A stretch of 64,000 nucleotides of DNA from Triatoma infestans (Eukaryota > Arthropoda > Insecta > Hemiptera > Reduviidae), in the NCBI GenBank assembly GCA_011037195.1, contig JAAEAF010000232.1, positions 248,001 through 312,000 of the forward strand, given 5' to 3'. This document shows positions 9,997-19,276 of this stretch, one piece after another. Both the position numbers and the translations under genes were made by a program. Every line of letters begins with the position of its first letter. The first letter of the stretch is position 1. The notes beneath the pieces are model-generated. The model was not told where the DNA came from and did no database searches. It saw only the letters and a list, made by a program, of their open reading frames with translations.

Positions 9997-12195
9997 CTGC
10001 CTTCCTCTCAGATCCCCAAACACTCGAATGATGAAGTCCTCCTTGGGCTCCTACAACGTGAGGAAGATGATCTCGCCGTGATTCTACGCCTTCTTGAATC
10101 TCTGACCCTGGTGCCACGTCTTGACAAAACATTATATGAGACCTGGAACCAACTTGTGCACCTCCCAGATTTGGCAGCTTTTCATTTGCGAGCAGTGCTT
10201 CGGCGATGGTTGCATAAAAGCTTCTTGCCACGCCAGAGCCTGCTCTAGGTTGAGGGTTACTTACACTCTATTAACTGTTGGCAGAGGTTGAGCACTAGAA
10301 CGTCTTTGATGTGAATTATACTCATTGTGTAATTCTCTTACTGTCTGGAACAGAAGTTGTGTCCAATCTCTTTCCACCTTCGATAGAGTAAGATCTCTCT
10401 TTTGTTGATTTCTAATTCGTCCCATATCTCTTCTGAATTTTGTTTCTTTTACTGGAAATCCTTCAAGCTCACTGACCTGACTACAAAACCTGGTTCTAAC
10501 CCGACATTTTCCATGAATACTGTTCCAACTAAGTCTAACGCCATTCTCCGTCGGCCAACCGCTGTAAACTGACAGGATTATCAGCACATTTGGTTGCGGA
10601 GAGGGAGGTGCCTGGTTTGGTAAAGTTGCATCTTACTCCATTTCCATTGGGCCCTAGTGCCACTTTCTCGTCCAGTCTCCATTGCTCCGCCTTTCTCTTC
10701 TCGTTCTGATTCAGAACGATGTGCATCGTTCAGATTTTAATGAAAGCCCCAAATGTGTAGGTAAAGTACCAAGCTGAGTGGTTGTAGAACTGAGTCCTTG
10801 ATGCTCGCTGATGTTCTCTGGCTGTTTAGGTACAGCAACTGATCTCTAGTCGCATTCGGTTGCAACAGTTGAGGCTGATCAGCTAAAGGTAATGCTCGTG
10901 CCATTGGCATCTCTAGCGGATCTGATGGACTATAGCCGAGCCACAATCTTGAATCTGATCTCCGGAGAACTGGATGCCACCTACCCTTTCCTGCTGTTCC
11001 GAGTGGTTCTTCTTCTTTCACAGGCTCTGTCTCCATAGCGACTGGTGTTGGTGGCGTATCGACTTCGGGATTATCCTTCTCCTTTTCATCTGGCTGCGTC
11101 CATGTTTGAGGTAGTAGAGCCCCCTCAAGTGCAGGGTTCTGATCAGTACCAGCCCTCAACAGATAGATCAGAGCATCAATCACGTATGCCGTATGCCTCA
11201 GAGAAGATACATCTAGTACTGGTAATAAATCAGCATGTTCAGATTTGTAACATCTCATCAATGACAAACACTACATCAGCACCTCCCTTCGGGCAGACTG
11301 GTCTTCATGACCACCGTCCCGATTCCTAGATGGTCTGGAAGAGTCAGAATTAGCGGTAAAACCAACTTCAATCCTAGTTGAAGGAGCCAAAGAAATACTT
11401 CCAGGGTGATGCGAAGACTGTGTAGTAGATATTGATGTTCTTCCAGAAGTAGTACCACCATTGGAAAGACCACAAATTTCGCTATTACTACCGCTAACCC
11501 CGTTACCACTGTTCGAGCTTGGGGAACCTTAACCATGGTAGAGAGGATGATGAAGATGTGCAGAATTTGACGCTGCCGTAAGAGAAGCTCCAAAGCGCAA
11601 CCGAGATTCGGTTGAATCCGCCACTGTGAAAAGCCAATCCCACGGTGGTTTTAACGGTCTTTCTACATAGGTCTGTATAATTGGCACGGGTAGTTGCTGG
11701 GGTGCACTAACCTGCATAAACTGCTGAGCCTAAGCTGCTGTGGTGCACTACATAAACTGCCTAAAGGATCTGCAATTTGTCGAAGTACAATAGCAAAACT
11801 TCTAGCGAACAAGCAGCTGTTGAAGGCATGGTGACCCCTTCCTGGTTACTATTGCATGCCGAAGATGCGTTAGTTGAACGCCCCAATGAGGACGGATCAA
11901 TGAATTGCCAGAGGCTACTCGGAAATTTTGTGTAATTCAGATTGTACCTGATAATTTTGAACCGGTGTCTGCACTTCTAATAGCCCATTGCATTGACTGA
12001 AGAGCAAGATTATCCTTTGGCCCTGACCACTTTGTCCCGAACGTCTTTCTAACTGTTCATCTCCAAGCACTATTTCTTCGTGATCCAATCCTTCGCTTTC
12101 TCCATCATTCTCTTCATGCTGACATGCCACTTTCATCTTCTCCGAGCATAGAAGTAGGCAGGGTATTAGATGAACCATGCTGTACAGTTTCTTAC
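9997..12195 (-). pseudogene. hyd: Captured fragment of host E3 ligase UBR5 / hyperplastic discs
   Basis: Minus-strand frames, read in order, are colinear with the long middle part of UBR5 (Drosophila hyd). They give: ESEGLDHEE, DEQLERR (about 12090-12040); FAIVLRQIADPLG (about 11800); RPLKPPWDWLF, DSTESRLRFGASLT (about 11660-11590); LSLMRCYKSEHADLLPVLDV and HTAYVIDALIYLLRAG (11267-11150); FRRSDS-like LRRSDSRLWLGY and LADQPQLLQPNA (about 10980-10850); KETKFRRDMGRIRNQQKRDL (about 10450); then [20 protein letters not shown] (10231-10170). The last two match UBR5 at nearly every position I recall. The UBR zinc box and the HECT catalytic domain lie outside this segment. Similarity runs without intron-like gaps, suggesting capture from a spliced transcript. 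At least five frameshifts or stops show it is not a functional ligase. Confidence 0.88.
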
Positions 12196-12203
12196 AGTTT
12201 GTT

Positions 12204-12620
12204 TTAGATGAACCAATCGCTGTTGCTTTCAGTTTCCACCAATAAATTTTCACTTTCACTTTCCGCACCTTCACGTTCGACTTCTCTCTCAGGTCCTTCT
12301 CTTTCACCCTCAGTCTCACTGCCTTTCCCATCATTCACTGGTGCTTCTAAACTTTCTACCATTTCTTCTTGGACCTCATTTTTCTCCCTTTTTATTTCTT
12401 CTCTCATTTCATCCCTGCCCCTTTTAAATTCCTCTCGGCTCTTCCTCAATTCGTTGATTATTTCATCCCAGCCCCTTTTCAATTCCTCCCGGCTCTTCTT
12501 CATTTCGTTTCTTATTTCGTCCCAGCCTCTGTTCATTTCGTTCTGGCCTCTTTTCACTTCCTTCAACAATGTCATCATTTCCTCCACTTTCCGCGTTTGA
12601 CTTTTGGTACTTATGGGCAT
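12204..12620 (-). CDS. Gag-like coiled-coil ORF of the LTR element
   Basis: A 138-codon ORF just downstream of the primer-binding site, where gag is expected. Residues about 10-75 are a highly charged helix containing three copies of an 18-residue repeat of the form RGWDEIRNEMKKSREELK. Residues about 90-130 are a Glu/Arg-rich tract. No capsid major-homology region or CCHC knuckle is seen, so this is at most the N-terminal part of a Gag. The frame changes at about 12204-12334 and then enters the UBR5-like sequence, so the element's own product might once have been a Gag-UBR5 chimera. I do not recognise a specific gag family. Confidence 0.5.
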   Translation of the reverse strand: MPISTKSQTRKVEEMMTLLKEVKRGQNEMNRGWDEIRNEMKKSREELKRGWDEIINELRKSREEFKRGRDEMREEIKREKNEVQEEMVESLEAPVNDGKGSETEGEREGPEREVEREGAESESENLLVETESNSDWFI

Positions 12621-12662
12621 ACAACAAAACTGATACTAAACTGTTACCTGTTTAGAGATTTT

Positions 12663-12680
12663 ATCCCACTTCTGACACCA
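12663..12680 (-). promoter_or_regulatory. Primer-binding site, tRNA-Leu type
   Basis: Minus-strand TGGTGTCAGAAGTGGGAT, two bases after the LTR end. It is the complement of a tRNA 3' end reading ATCCCACTTCTGACACCA; from memory this matches an insect tRNA-Leu. It sets the minus-strand orientation of the element. Confidence 0.8.
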
Positions 12681-12682
12681 AA

Positions 12683-13072
12683 TGTAACGTTTTTCCCTCT
12701 AAACCAGCTACTGTAACTAGTTTTAAGTGGGTTCGTATAGATAAAATACTCTAAACTTCAATAAAGAAAACACCAATTTATTGTTATACACTATAAATTA
12801 CAAAAACCAACACTTAATAATTACTTCACAGTTTAAACCACTAAGTTCACTTTGTTCACTTTTTATACACTTTCCAGAAACGTACACTTTGTTTGTAACT
12901 GGAAACTCTCTTATACTCTCTGTGGTCTCACTATTTATACCGGTGGAGAATCTTCTAGAACTTTCTCGATTCTTCCAGAGAGAGCTAGAGGCCGCCAGCG
13001 CTTCCCGGCGGCCACTAGGAGAACCTGAGGTACCTGCCTTCTCTCCTAGATGGCACCACTGGCTGCGTTACA
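12683..13072 (-). repeat. 5' LTR (390 bp) of the minus-strand LTR element
   Basis: Second LTR copy, starting TGTAACG and ending CGTTACA on the plus strand. It has a short GC insertion (CCCGGCGGCCA, about 13004-13014) relative to the other copy, plus scattered substitutions, so the insertion is not very recent. Confidence 0.9.
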
Positions 13073-13494
13073 ATATAAATTACAATAGCTGGATGACTGA
13101 TTTTTGAAAATTTAGATAACTTATTTCGTAATTTTGAGTTGGAAAACTGCATTGTAATGGGTGATTGTAACATTCGGTTACAGTGATTGCCAGGAAATTC
13201 AAACAAAATTATATTATTCTAATACCGATATTAGTAACTTACGTAAATCCAAGGATACAATTTTAAATGTGAGGGGCAAGACCTGGTTGGAATTTTGTGA
13301 TAATAACGATTTAATTATTTTGAACGGGAGGACAAATGGAGATAATGAGGGAGAACTAACATTTTTGGGAGTTATGGGCTCATCCGTAATTATTTGTGTT
13401 GCGTTAGATTTCCTCTGTTATCAATATTAAGAAATTTGAGGTGTCTCCAAAAAGTTTTTTCTAACCACTGTCCAATAATATTAACAATAAAATC
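13073..13494 (+). pseudogene. Non-LTR ORF2 endonuclease domain, middle part
   Basis: Continues the endonuclease interrupted at 9607. Frames give NCIVMGDCNIRLQ-like coding at about 13145-13190 (the GDFN-type catalytic motif), then LRKSKDTILNVRGKTWLEFC and NDLIILNGRTNGD, ending GVMGSSVI before the expected D-Y (SDH region). These are the central motifs of the EEP endonuclease of LINE ORF2. The frame stops at 13428. With the LTR element removed, it joins the 9.3-9.6 kb fragment in order. Confidence 0.75.
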
Positions 13495-13508
13495 AGTAAT
13501 AGAATAGG

Positions 13509-13751
13509 GAAGGGATTAGCTCAGTGGTAGCGCGCTGGACTAGCAACGCGGAGATCACGGGTTCGAATCCAGCCGTGCTACTCTTAGATTTTCTCTTCCC
13601 CTAGGAGCCCCTACAGCTCACTGTCCTGTGATGGACAGTGTTGTCTGTAACGGGAGAACACTGTCCGGAGGCCGGCAGTGCACTGAGAAGGCTCCGGGCG
13701 CAAATGACCTCAGATGTTGAGACGCCTTAAATTAAAAAAAAAAAAAAAAAA
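13509..13751 (+). mobile_element. tRNA-derived SINE, full-length copy with target duplication
   Basis: The tRNA-like head (13512-13583) has box A TAGCTCAGTGGTAGCGC and box B GGGTTCGAATCC. The body (TAGGAGCCCCTACAGCTCACTGTCC..., then CTCCGGGCGC) ends in a poly-A tail. It is flanked by AGTAATAGAAT(A/G)GG at 13495-13508 and 13752-13765. The anticodon-loop position reads like AGC (Ala). This is the reference copy for the family; other copies lie at 24640, 31826, 45755, 57205 and 61840/62498. Confidence 0.9.
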
Positions 13752-13765
13752 AGTAATAGAATGGG

Positions 13766-14460
13766 AAAGTGGAATTGTAACTTTGCCTCGCTTTCCTAAA
13801 CTGCCTTGGACACAAAATGATAATTCAAAATATAAAGAAATTAGATATTGAGTTGGATAAAAATATTAGTTTGAATAATGACCCCAAACAGTCAATATCA
13901 GCTCTTATAGATTGAATTAAAAATGCTGCATCGGTTAACATAAATAAACAGCGTATATTCTTAAATAAGAAATATGAATGGTACGTTTGGCAGTGTTTTC
14001 ATGATAGAAAAAGTGTTTTTAATTATTAAATGTTTATAGAAAATCTAATTGTTTGGCTATTAAAAATATTTATTCAGAAAGTACGAGTATAAAGAATTAT
14101 AAGCGTCACTTGGTGTCAGAAGTGGGATAAAATCTCTAAATTAAAAACGAAGCAATCGGCGGCCTACTCTGTCTCTGTAATTGAAAATTTTAAACATGTG
14201 AAAGATTCGAAGCTTTAAAGTTAACTTATAGACCTTGAGAGTACCTGAATCGTTAGTTTACTGTCCTTTACGCAACGTGTGTTCCATCATTTTTTAACAG
14301 AATGCGCAGGGTTGGTGGATTATAGGCAGCATACTTTGGGAATGCGATAATTACAAGTGAACAATGTTTGAAGTTAATCAATGGTAAAAATTGGTCAGCG
14401 AGAATACCACATCTAGAAAGAGTTATGTGGCCATATATTACTTCTATGATAATCACTTGG
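13766..14460 (+). pseudogene. Non-LTR ORF2, end of endonuclease to RT linker (decayed)
   Basis: Resumes after the SINE. Readable pieces are FPKLPWTQND, INKQRIFLNKKYEW, NCLAIKNIYSE and IKNYKRH, the linker between endonuclease and RT in LINE ORF2. Many stops. No RT YADD is reached before similarity is lost at about 14460. Confidence 0.55.
14110..14140 (+). repeat. 31 bp orphan copy of the LTR element's primer-binding/leader sequence
   Basis: Identical for 31 bases to the minus strand of 12651-12681 (PBS TGGTGTCAGAAGTGGGAT and the leader after it). No LTR lies next to it. It sits in the decayed non-LTR sequence. Confidence 0.85.
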
Positions 14461-14795
14461 AGGTAATAGATTTGTGTTCGGGATCGGGTCCCCTGACGGC
14501 AGTAAATATTAAGTTTGTACTTTCTGACTTGCTAATTTCGCTTTTTGAGTTATGCCGACGATACACATAGACCTAGAATTTCTAAAAACAAAAAAACATT
14601 TTTTCTCACCTCAAAAGTATATTTCCGGTGGAAACTCGACATTGAAAATTTGTCACGATTTCAATACTTCCTCTCACAGTAAGTACAAGACAAGTAAAAA
14701 GCAACGCATTGAAGAATTTAAATTACTTTTGAAAACCTTCAGGACCAATCTTTTTATGTGGACAGTGTCTGATAGTTCACCTCAATACAGCATTA
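14461..14795. other. Unassigned stretch with one short ORF
   Basis: A 98-codon plus-strand frame (14552-14848) has no recognisable motif and runs into the Harbinger TIR, so I do not call it a gene. Confidence 0.3.
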
Positions 14796-15555
14796 AGCGG
14801 CCCATACACCTTCAGTTCATTGGAACGAATATCTGTCCGAAAAACTGAACAAAAAAGTGAACTGTAGGTGTGCGATATAGCTGCAAATTTTTATCAGCTC
14901 ATCAGTTTTTGTGGCAGTTCTGGTGCATCTGGTCGTGAATGCGTTGTGTTCCTATCAATTAAAACAATGAGCCAGTACAAAGTAGTAGGTTGTTGCATGT
15001 TAGCGGCTTCGGTTTTGATGCTGGCCGAAAAACATTATATTACATGTCGAAAATCTCTAGTCAGGAGTTTCTTGGTCAACCTGGAAGAGAAGGTCATTAT
15101 AATAGCACAATGACGAATGTAGACTTCGTCAGGAGAAGTTCCAGACTATTTGGACTAGTTCACTTTTTTTAACTCTTTTCTGAATGTAGAACGAAGGTTA
15201 TTGATTTTTTTCAATGAGGCTGTCATACGCTTCGGCCTTCTTCACTCTGTTGGAGTAAAACCGATTTTCAGTGTCCCATAACTCTGGCAACGAACGATAA
15301 GCCTCTATGAAAGATAAAGTTGCTTCTTTTTTTGTTAGTAGGGATCTTTCCATGATGGAGTACAAACGATAACTGAGGATCCGTCCGAGCACCTGTTTGA
15401 ACTGCGCAGGTCTCATATGAAAAGAGGACCTAGATTGTCAGTTCTAGTACCTACGTTTATTAACTGTGCAAACTGCGCAGTTTACTCAGTTTATCGCTCA
15501 GACATGATGTCACACGTGATAATCGTTCCGCTAAACTGAAGGTGTATGGGCCGCT
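14796..15555. mobile_element. PIF/Harbinger element with TTA target duplication (760 bp)
   Basis: TIR of about 22 bp: AGCGGCCCATACACCTTCAG at the left and its complement CTGAAGGTGTATGGGCCGCT at the right. TTA flanks both sides (14793-14795, 15556-15558), the PIF/Harbinger signature. The interior carries a MADF-like ORF but no transposase, so it is an internally deleted, non-autonomous copy. Confidence 0.88.
15198..15416 (-). pseudogene. MADF/Myb-like DNA-binding protein fragment of the Harbinger element
   Basis: 72 codons. The segment ATLSFIEAYRSLPELWDTEN then FYSNRVKKAEAYDSLIEKN matches the start of a MADF domain (aromatic core, L-W-D, then K-x-x-A-Y/W). PIF/Harbinger elements encode a second protein of this Myb/SANT-like kind, which helps transposase reach the TIRs. 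Only the first half of the domain is present. Confidence 0.6.
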
Positions 15556-16069
15556 TTAGATTTGCGGCTGAATATATTCGAAACTATGAAATCTAATAAA
15601 ATGACGAATTCACCGTTTTACCATCCCTTTAATCTCTTATCAACAGCCCAATAATCTCTCTGCATGTAATATGTTTTTTTAGTTGATAATTGTTTTTACC
15701 TTACAGCAGGCCTGAAATCAAATCTGAAAATTCTGTTCGGTTTCATTTTGTATCTATTGTCGGTTTTCTTGTTTCACTAAAAATTTGGATAGAAAGTAAA
15801 GTCAAAATAAATTAGTTAATAAATAGTTGGTTATATTTGTTGATTGCCATGGAAATTTTAGAAAGAATTTTGAATAATTTGGGCAGCTGAGTTTTTTACT
15901 TTTTCTTTCGTGTCAGATTTTCGAAATTGAAGTTTATTTTAAGGTTTCCCAAAATTCAAAAAAAAAAAAAAAAAAAAAAACTAGTTTGAAAAACGAAATC
16001 GCAGAAATTTTCTAACTTTTGAGAAAATCGGTTGACTGGAAGTGCGTTTTTACTGAAATTTTTTCAGTT
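15556..16069. repeat. Unassigned DNA, then start of a dispersed-repeat copy
   Basis: About 15895-16069 contains hallmarks of the window's abundant repeat: TCAGATTTTCGAAATTGA, then GAGAAAATCGGTTGACTGGA and AGTGCGTTTTTACTGAA. A poly-A run lies at about 15959-15980. The repeat is interrupted at about 16070 by a non-LTR fragment and resumes at about 16378. Confidence 0.55.
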
Positions 16070-16377
16070 TTCTGGCTGGCTCAGGACTACAGAAAGATAA
16101 TCCCTCCCTAGCCAGCCGGCCCGCCCTCTCATTGCCTTCTTTTCCCGCATGTCCGGGAACCCAAAAGAGCGGCACTTTGCCCCTCCGAGCTAGGGTATTA
16201 AGCCTTCTTCTCCTGCATTCGCCCACCAATATCGAGCTCCAACACTGCTTGCTCAAAGCCCTCAAAGTGGCCTGACAATTAGAGAATATTCGCACCTCCT
16301 TAATTTCTCTTTGCCACTCCCCCGCCAGGCAGCAGCATTCAATGTTACCAATGACCTCAGGCTGGAAGATAGTTCCT
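16070..16377 (-). mobile_element. Non-LTR retrotransposon RNase H fragment
   Basis: The minus-strand ORF (16050-16295) reads NCQATLRALS, then RRGKVPLFWVPGHAGKEGNE and RAGRLARE. The WVPGHxGxxGNE block with the following A-x-x-LA is the RNase H domain of I/R1-type LINEs. It interrupts a dispersed-repeat copy, so it is the younger insertion. Confidence 0.75.
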
Positions 16378-16770
16378 ACCCCACATATAAAGAGCTACAA
16401 CTCTTATTTGCAACATTTCTCCGGAAAAGGTTATTTAAGGGGGCTTTTGAGAGAGAGGTGAGGGTTGTTTTCCTAAGTCTTAAGTGCTAGCCTAACTCTT
16501 AGTTGATTATTCAATTCTATCATCTAACCAATATTGTTTAGGATTAAATAAATTGCCAAAATTTTGAGTTTGAAGAAAATCGGTAAACCGGAAGAGCGTT
16601 TTTTTCCTGAACAGTTTTCTCCTTTCACCCAATGGATATCATTAAATTTTATATACTATCTGTGAATATAAAATATATTCATTTTTGTTTTAAACTTTTT
16701 ATCTAAAGTATTCATTTGAAGAAGTTTCCGGGAAGGGGAGGAAAGTATGCTTTCCAAAAACAAATGATTT
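16378..16770. repeat. Dispersed ~300 bp modular repeat, continuation
   Basis: Contains AAGAGCTACAACTCTTATTT, CTCCGGAAAAGG, GGGGGCTTTTGAGAGAGAGG, then TTTGAAGAAAATCGGTAAACCGGAAG. These modules recur in the same order in the other copies. Confidence 0.65.
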
Positions 16771-17059
16771 TTATTAAGTTTAGATTTTTTTTCCCATTGA
16801 TTATAAAATTGTAGACAAGTTACAATTACAAGTTTGAAGAGAATTTATCAATTACAACTCTATAAACTACAGTAATAGAAGGTTGTGTGAATATTTCACA
16901 AACCATTATTTGAAATTCGGAATTTCTCTATAACCTAGTAGTTTCATTAAGAAATAAACTATACATTAATCTGAAGGCATCTTCAAATCATAAAAATTTC
17001 TGATTTAAATACATTTCGAAAATCTGATAAGGATGTAGTAGTACAACCTCTTATTATTC

Positions 17060-17340
17060 AAGAAAGAAGAGGGCGAAACCCTACGCTATCCAAAGCCTCC
17101 CTGGGCCCATATAGCTCCCCCAAAAGAATAACAACTACTGGGTCTGGAACAAAAGTGAGGAAGCCAACCAGATGCCTGAGAGAGGTCCGTGAAAGACACA
17201 GGACCCCCTCTCACCACCAGTGAGCATCTTAGTCTGCCGACAACCCGCTGCACTCATCCCGGTACAACTTCTTATTGAATTATCAAAAAGTAAAGGAAAA
17301 ATGAAGGAGTAAGAAATAAGAAACTTACCTGCGGCCTTCA
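17060..17340 (-). mobile_element. Non-LTR retrotransposon C-terminal fragment (I/R1 type, tentative)
   Basis: A GC-richer island. The minus strand reads AAGCRQTKML, then LSGIWLASSLLF, resembling the region just after RNase H in I/R1-type ORF2 (W-x-x-x-x-x-GCR-x-x-K). Short and degraded. Confidence 0.4.
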
Positions 17341-17345
17341 ATTAG

Positions 17346-18775
17346 GAATTTATACCGAATCATGTTGCGGGAATTTTTCTAAATAAACTCTAAAAGAAAA
17401 TCAGAAAGGTTATTTTAAAAAAAAAACAAAAAAAAAATGTTTAATTTCTTTATATTTTTTAAAAGATTCAAAAAAAGTGATATTGAGAGAAGAAAGAGGA
17501 GATAATATCTGAAAACAAAACAAAAAAATCACTTTTTTATTATTTTGTTTTATTAACAAAACAATTTTATTTTATGTAATTAATTTATAGAAATCTATTT
17601 TATAAAACTAAAAACGACTTTATTTTGTGAAAATAAAGGAAAATTTAACTACAAACATATTACTACTTAGTTTTCCAATTTTAAAATTATTAAAAAAAAA
17701 AAAAAATTATATGAGCAATATCATAAATATTTTTACATTATAATCACATATTTTGGTGAAGAATATGGGATATAATGGAATAAATTCTTTTAGTTTATTT
17801 ATAAGGCTCACTCAGTACCATTCAATTTCTATTTATATTATAAATAGAAAATAGTAATTATAGGAAAACTACACATAATTACAATAACCACTTATTAATT
17901 AAAGCAGTTCGTCTAAATATAATCAAATAAAATAACTAACTAAAAAACAAAAACTTTAAAATGAGCAAAAGAGCTTGTTTTTTTTATATTATAAATAATA
18001 TAAACTGCTATTTAAAAAAAAAAAATTGGTTACATTGCAATGTGATGTATTTGAAAGACATGTTTCATTTTTAAAAATCACTCCAACTACAATTCAATAT
18101 TGTATTTCATATAATTCTAGGATTTACTTAAAAAATAGTTAAATAGTTTTTTCAACTTCTTCAAAGTTGATTAAACAGATTTTTTTTCACCATTAAAAAA
18201 ACTCAAGTTATTCTAATAATTAAAATGACTGATAACGATGTATATTTCAACAAGGAATAAGATGGTCGCCAGCGAGCCGATCAACTGCAGAAATACAAGG
18301 TTCAAACAAATAGATTTTTGATTGTCACCATATATATTTTGATAAGACGTTGTTTCACAGATGATCCACTGTAAATAAGAACTAAATTTTTAGTTACCCC
18401 GTAATCAGTTTATAACCAACCTTTGGGGGAAATCCACTTTATTTAATCATTCTACTAAAAGTGGTGCTATATATCAGAAACCTGACTGTCTGTGTTTGCT
18501 TTCTGCAGCTGAATATAATCCTGTCGGTTGTCGGTTTATCATTAGTAGGGAATCTGTTGCACTTTTAAAAATACCTTACAGGTGATTTATTTAAAACTAA
18601 AATTAGTACGTACATGAGGGATCCTAATCGTGAAAACAAATATATCATTTCTCATTATTTTCTCCAATTAAATTTATGCAACTTATCTGCTTTGTAATAA
18701 ACTTATCTTAGATTTTAGAAAATAAAAACCATGTAAAATATAACCTGTGACATTATTATGGGATAATTTTTATTG
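17346..18775. other. AT-rich intergenic DNA downstream of Ptr
   Basis: Long A/T runs, no ORF above background, no recognisable element. I see nothing else in it. Confidence 0.4.
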
Positions 18776-19072
18776 TTGTGGTGGTTGGTTCCGCAGAACT
18801 GGAAAGCATCAGAGACATTTTCCATAATAGCCTGCTTCATTTTGTGGTCATCGACCGGTCCATCTTCAGTTTGCGTTTGTCAGACAATGTGATAACACAG
18901 ACTTGCACAGAGCAAATTCAGTCTACACACTCAAGAGTAAGTAGATTGAATTTGCTCTGTACAAGTCTGTGTTATCACACTGTCTGGCAAACGCATCCTG
19001 AAGACGAGCGAACGCCCGAAACCGGTCGATGACCACAAAATGAAGCAGGCTATTATGGAAAATGTCTCTGAT
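18776..19072. repeat. Palindromic repeat with hammerhead-like core
   Basis: Arms of about 115 bp: ATCAGAGACATTTTCC at 18803 is matched by GGAAAATGTCTCTGAT ending at about 19065. The centre is about 20 bp near 18930. Each arm reads GCCTGCTTCATTTTGTGGTCATCGACCGGT. The right arm carries the complete CTGAAGA...GAAACCGGTC motif; the left arm has lost part of it. Partial relatives lie at 27,560-27,740, 54,250-54,480 and 57,060-57,200. Confidence 0.85.
18994..19031 (+). ncRNA. Hammerhead-ribozyme-like motif (minimal, palindromic stem III)
   Basis: CATC (18994-18997), CTGAAGA (18998-19004), stem II GAGC-GAAC-GCCC with one mismatch, GAAA (19018-19021), CCG, GTC cleavage triplet (19025-19027), GATG (19028-19031). 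CATC/GATG would form stem I. ACCGGU is self-complementary, so stem III could form between two copies, as described for dimeric hammerheads of Penelope-like elements. A one-base insertion precedes stem II. Activity is unproven. Confidence 0.5.
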
Positions 19073-19178
19073 AATTTTTTTGATTGAACTTTATAGTCTA
19101 TAATGTAGTTTCAGTAATTTTTTTTTTTTTTTATTAATTCCTTCCTATTGACCTTTCAACCATTGACTTGATTTAATT

Positions 19179-19276
19179 CCTTTTTTTGGTTCTAAGAGCT
19201 CTACCATATTTCTATGCTAGCCTATAATGTGTCATTAAAGAAGACAGAAATATGACAGAGCCTTTATAACCAAAAA
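19179..19276. repeat. Short imperfect inverted repeat
   Basis: TTTTTTGGTT..AGCTCT..CATATTTCT at 19179-19211 pairs with AGAAATATG..AGAGCC..AACCAAAAAA at about 19243-19276. It may be a small MITE; no target duplication is evident. Confidence 0.5.

Larger units (their letters stand above)
9608..13072 (-). mobile_element. 3.46 kb LTR retroelement carrying a captured host gene segment
   Basis: Two near-identical LTRs (9608-9996 and 12683-13072) begin TGTAACG and end CGTTACA. The target duplication is ATAT on each side (9604-9607 and 13073-13076). The primer-binding site on the minus strand fixes the orientation. The interior is only about 2.7 kb: a gag-like coiled-coil ORF next to the 5' LTR, then about 2.2 kb of UBR5/hyperplastic-discs-like sequence ending at the polypurine tract. 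No protease, RT or integrase is recognisable, so it must have been moved by another element's enzymes. It sits inside the endonuclease region of a non-LTR element. Confidence 0.9.

Noticed and set aside
12208..12716. Two plus-strand ORFs rich in Ser/Phe
   Set aside because: Antisense shadows of the minus-strand charged coiled-coil ORF; composition mirrors GAA/AAG codons read backwards.
13512..13583. Apparent tRNA gene (box A and box B present)
   Set aside because: It is the head of a SINE: the same head and body recur elsewhere, with a poly-A tail and flanking target duplications, and the acceptor stem does not close well.
14552..14848. 98-codon plus ORF as a gene
   Set aside because: No motif, runs into a transposon TIR, no splice context.
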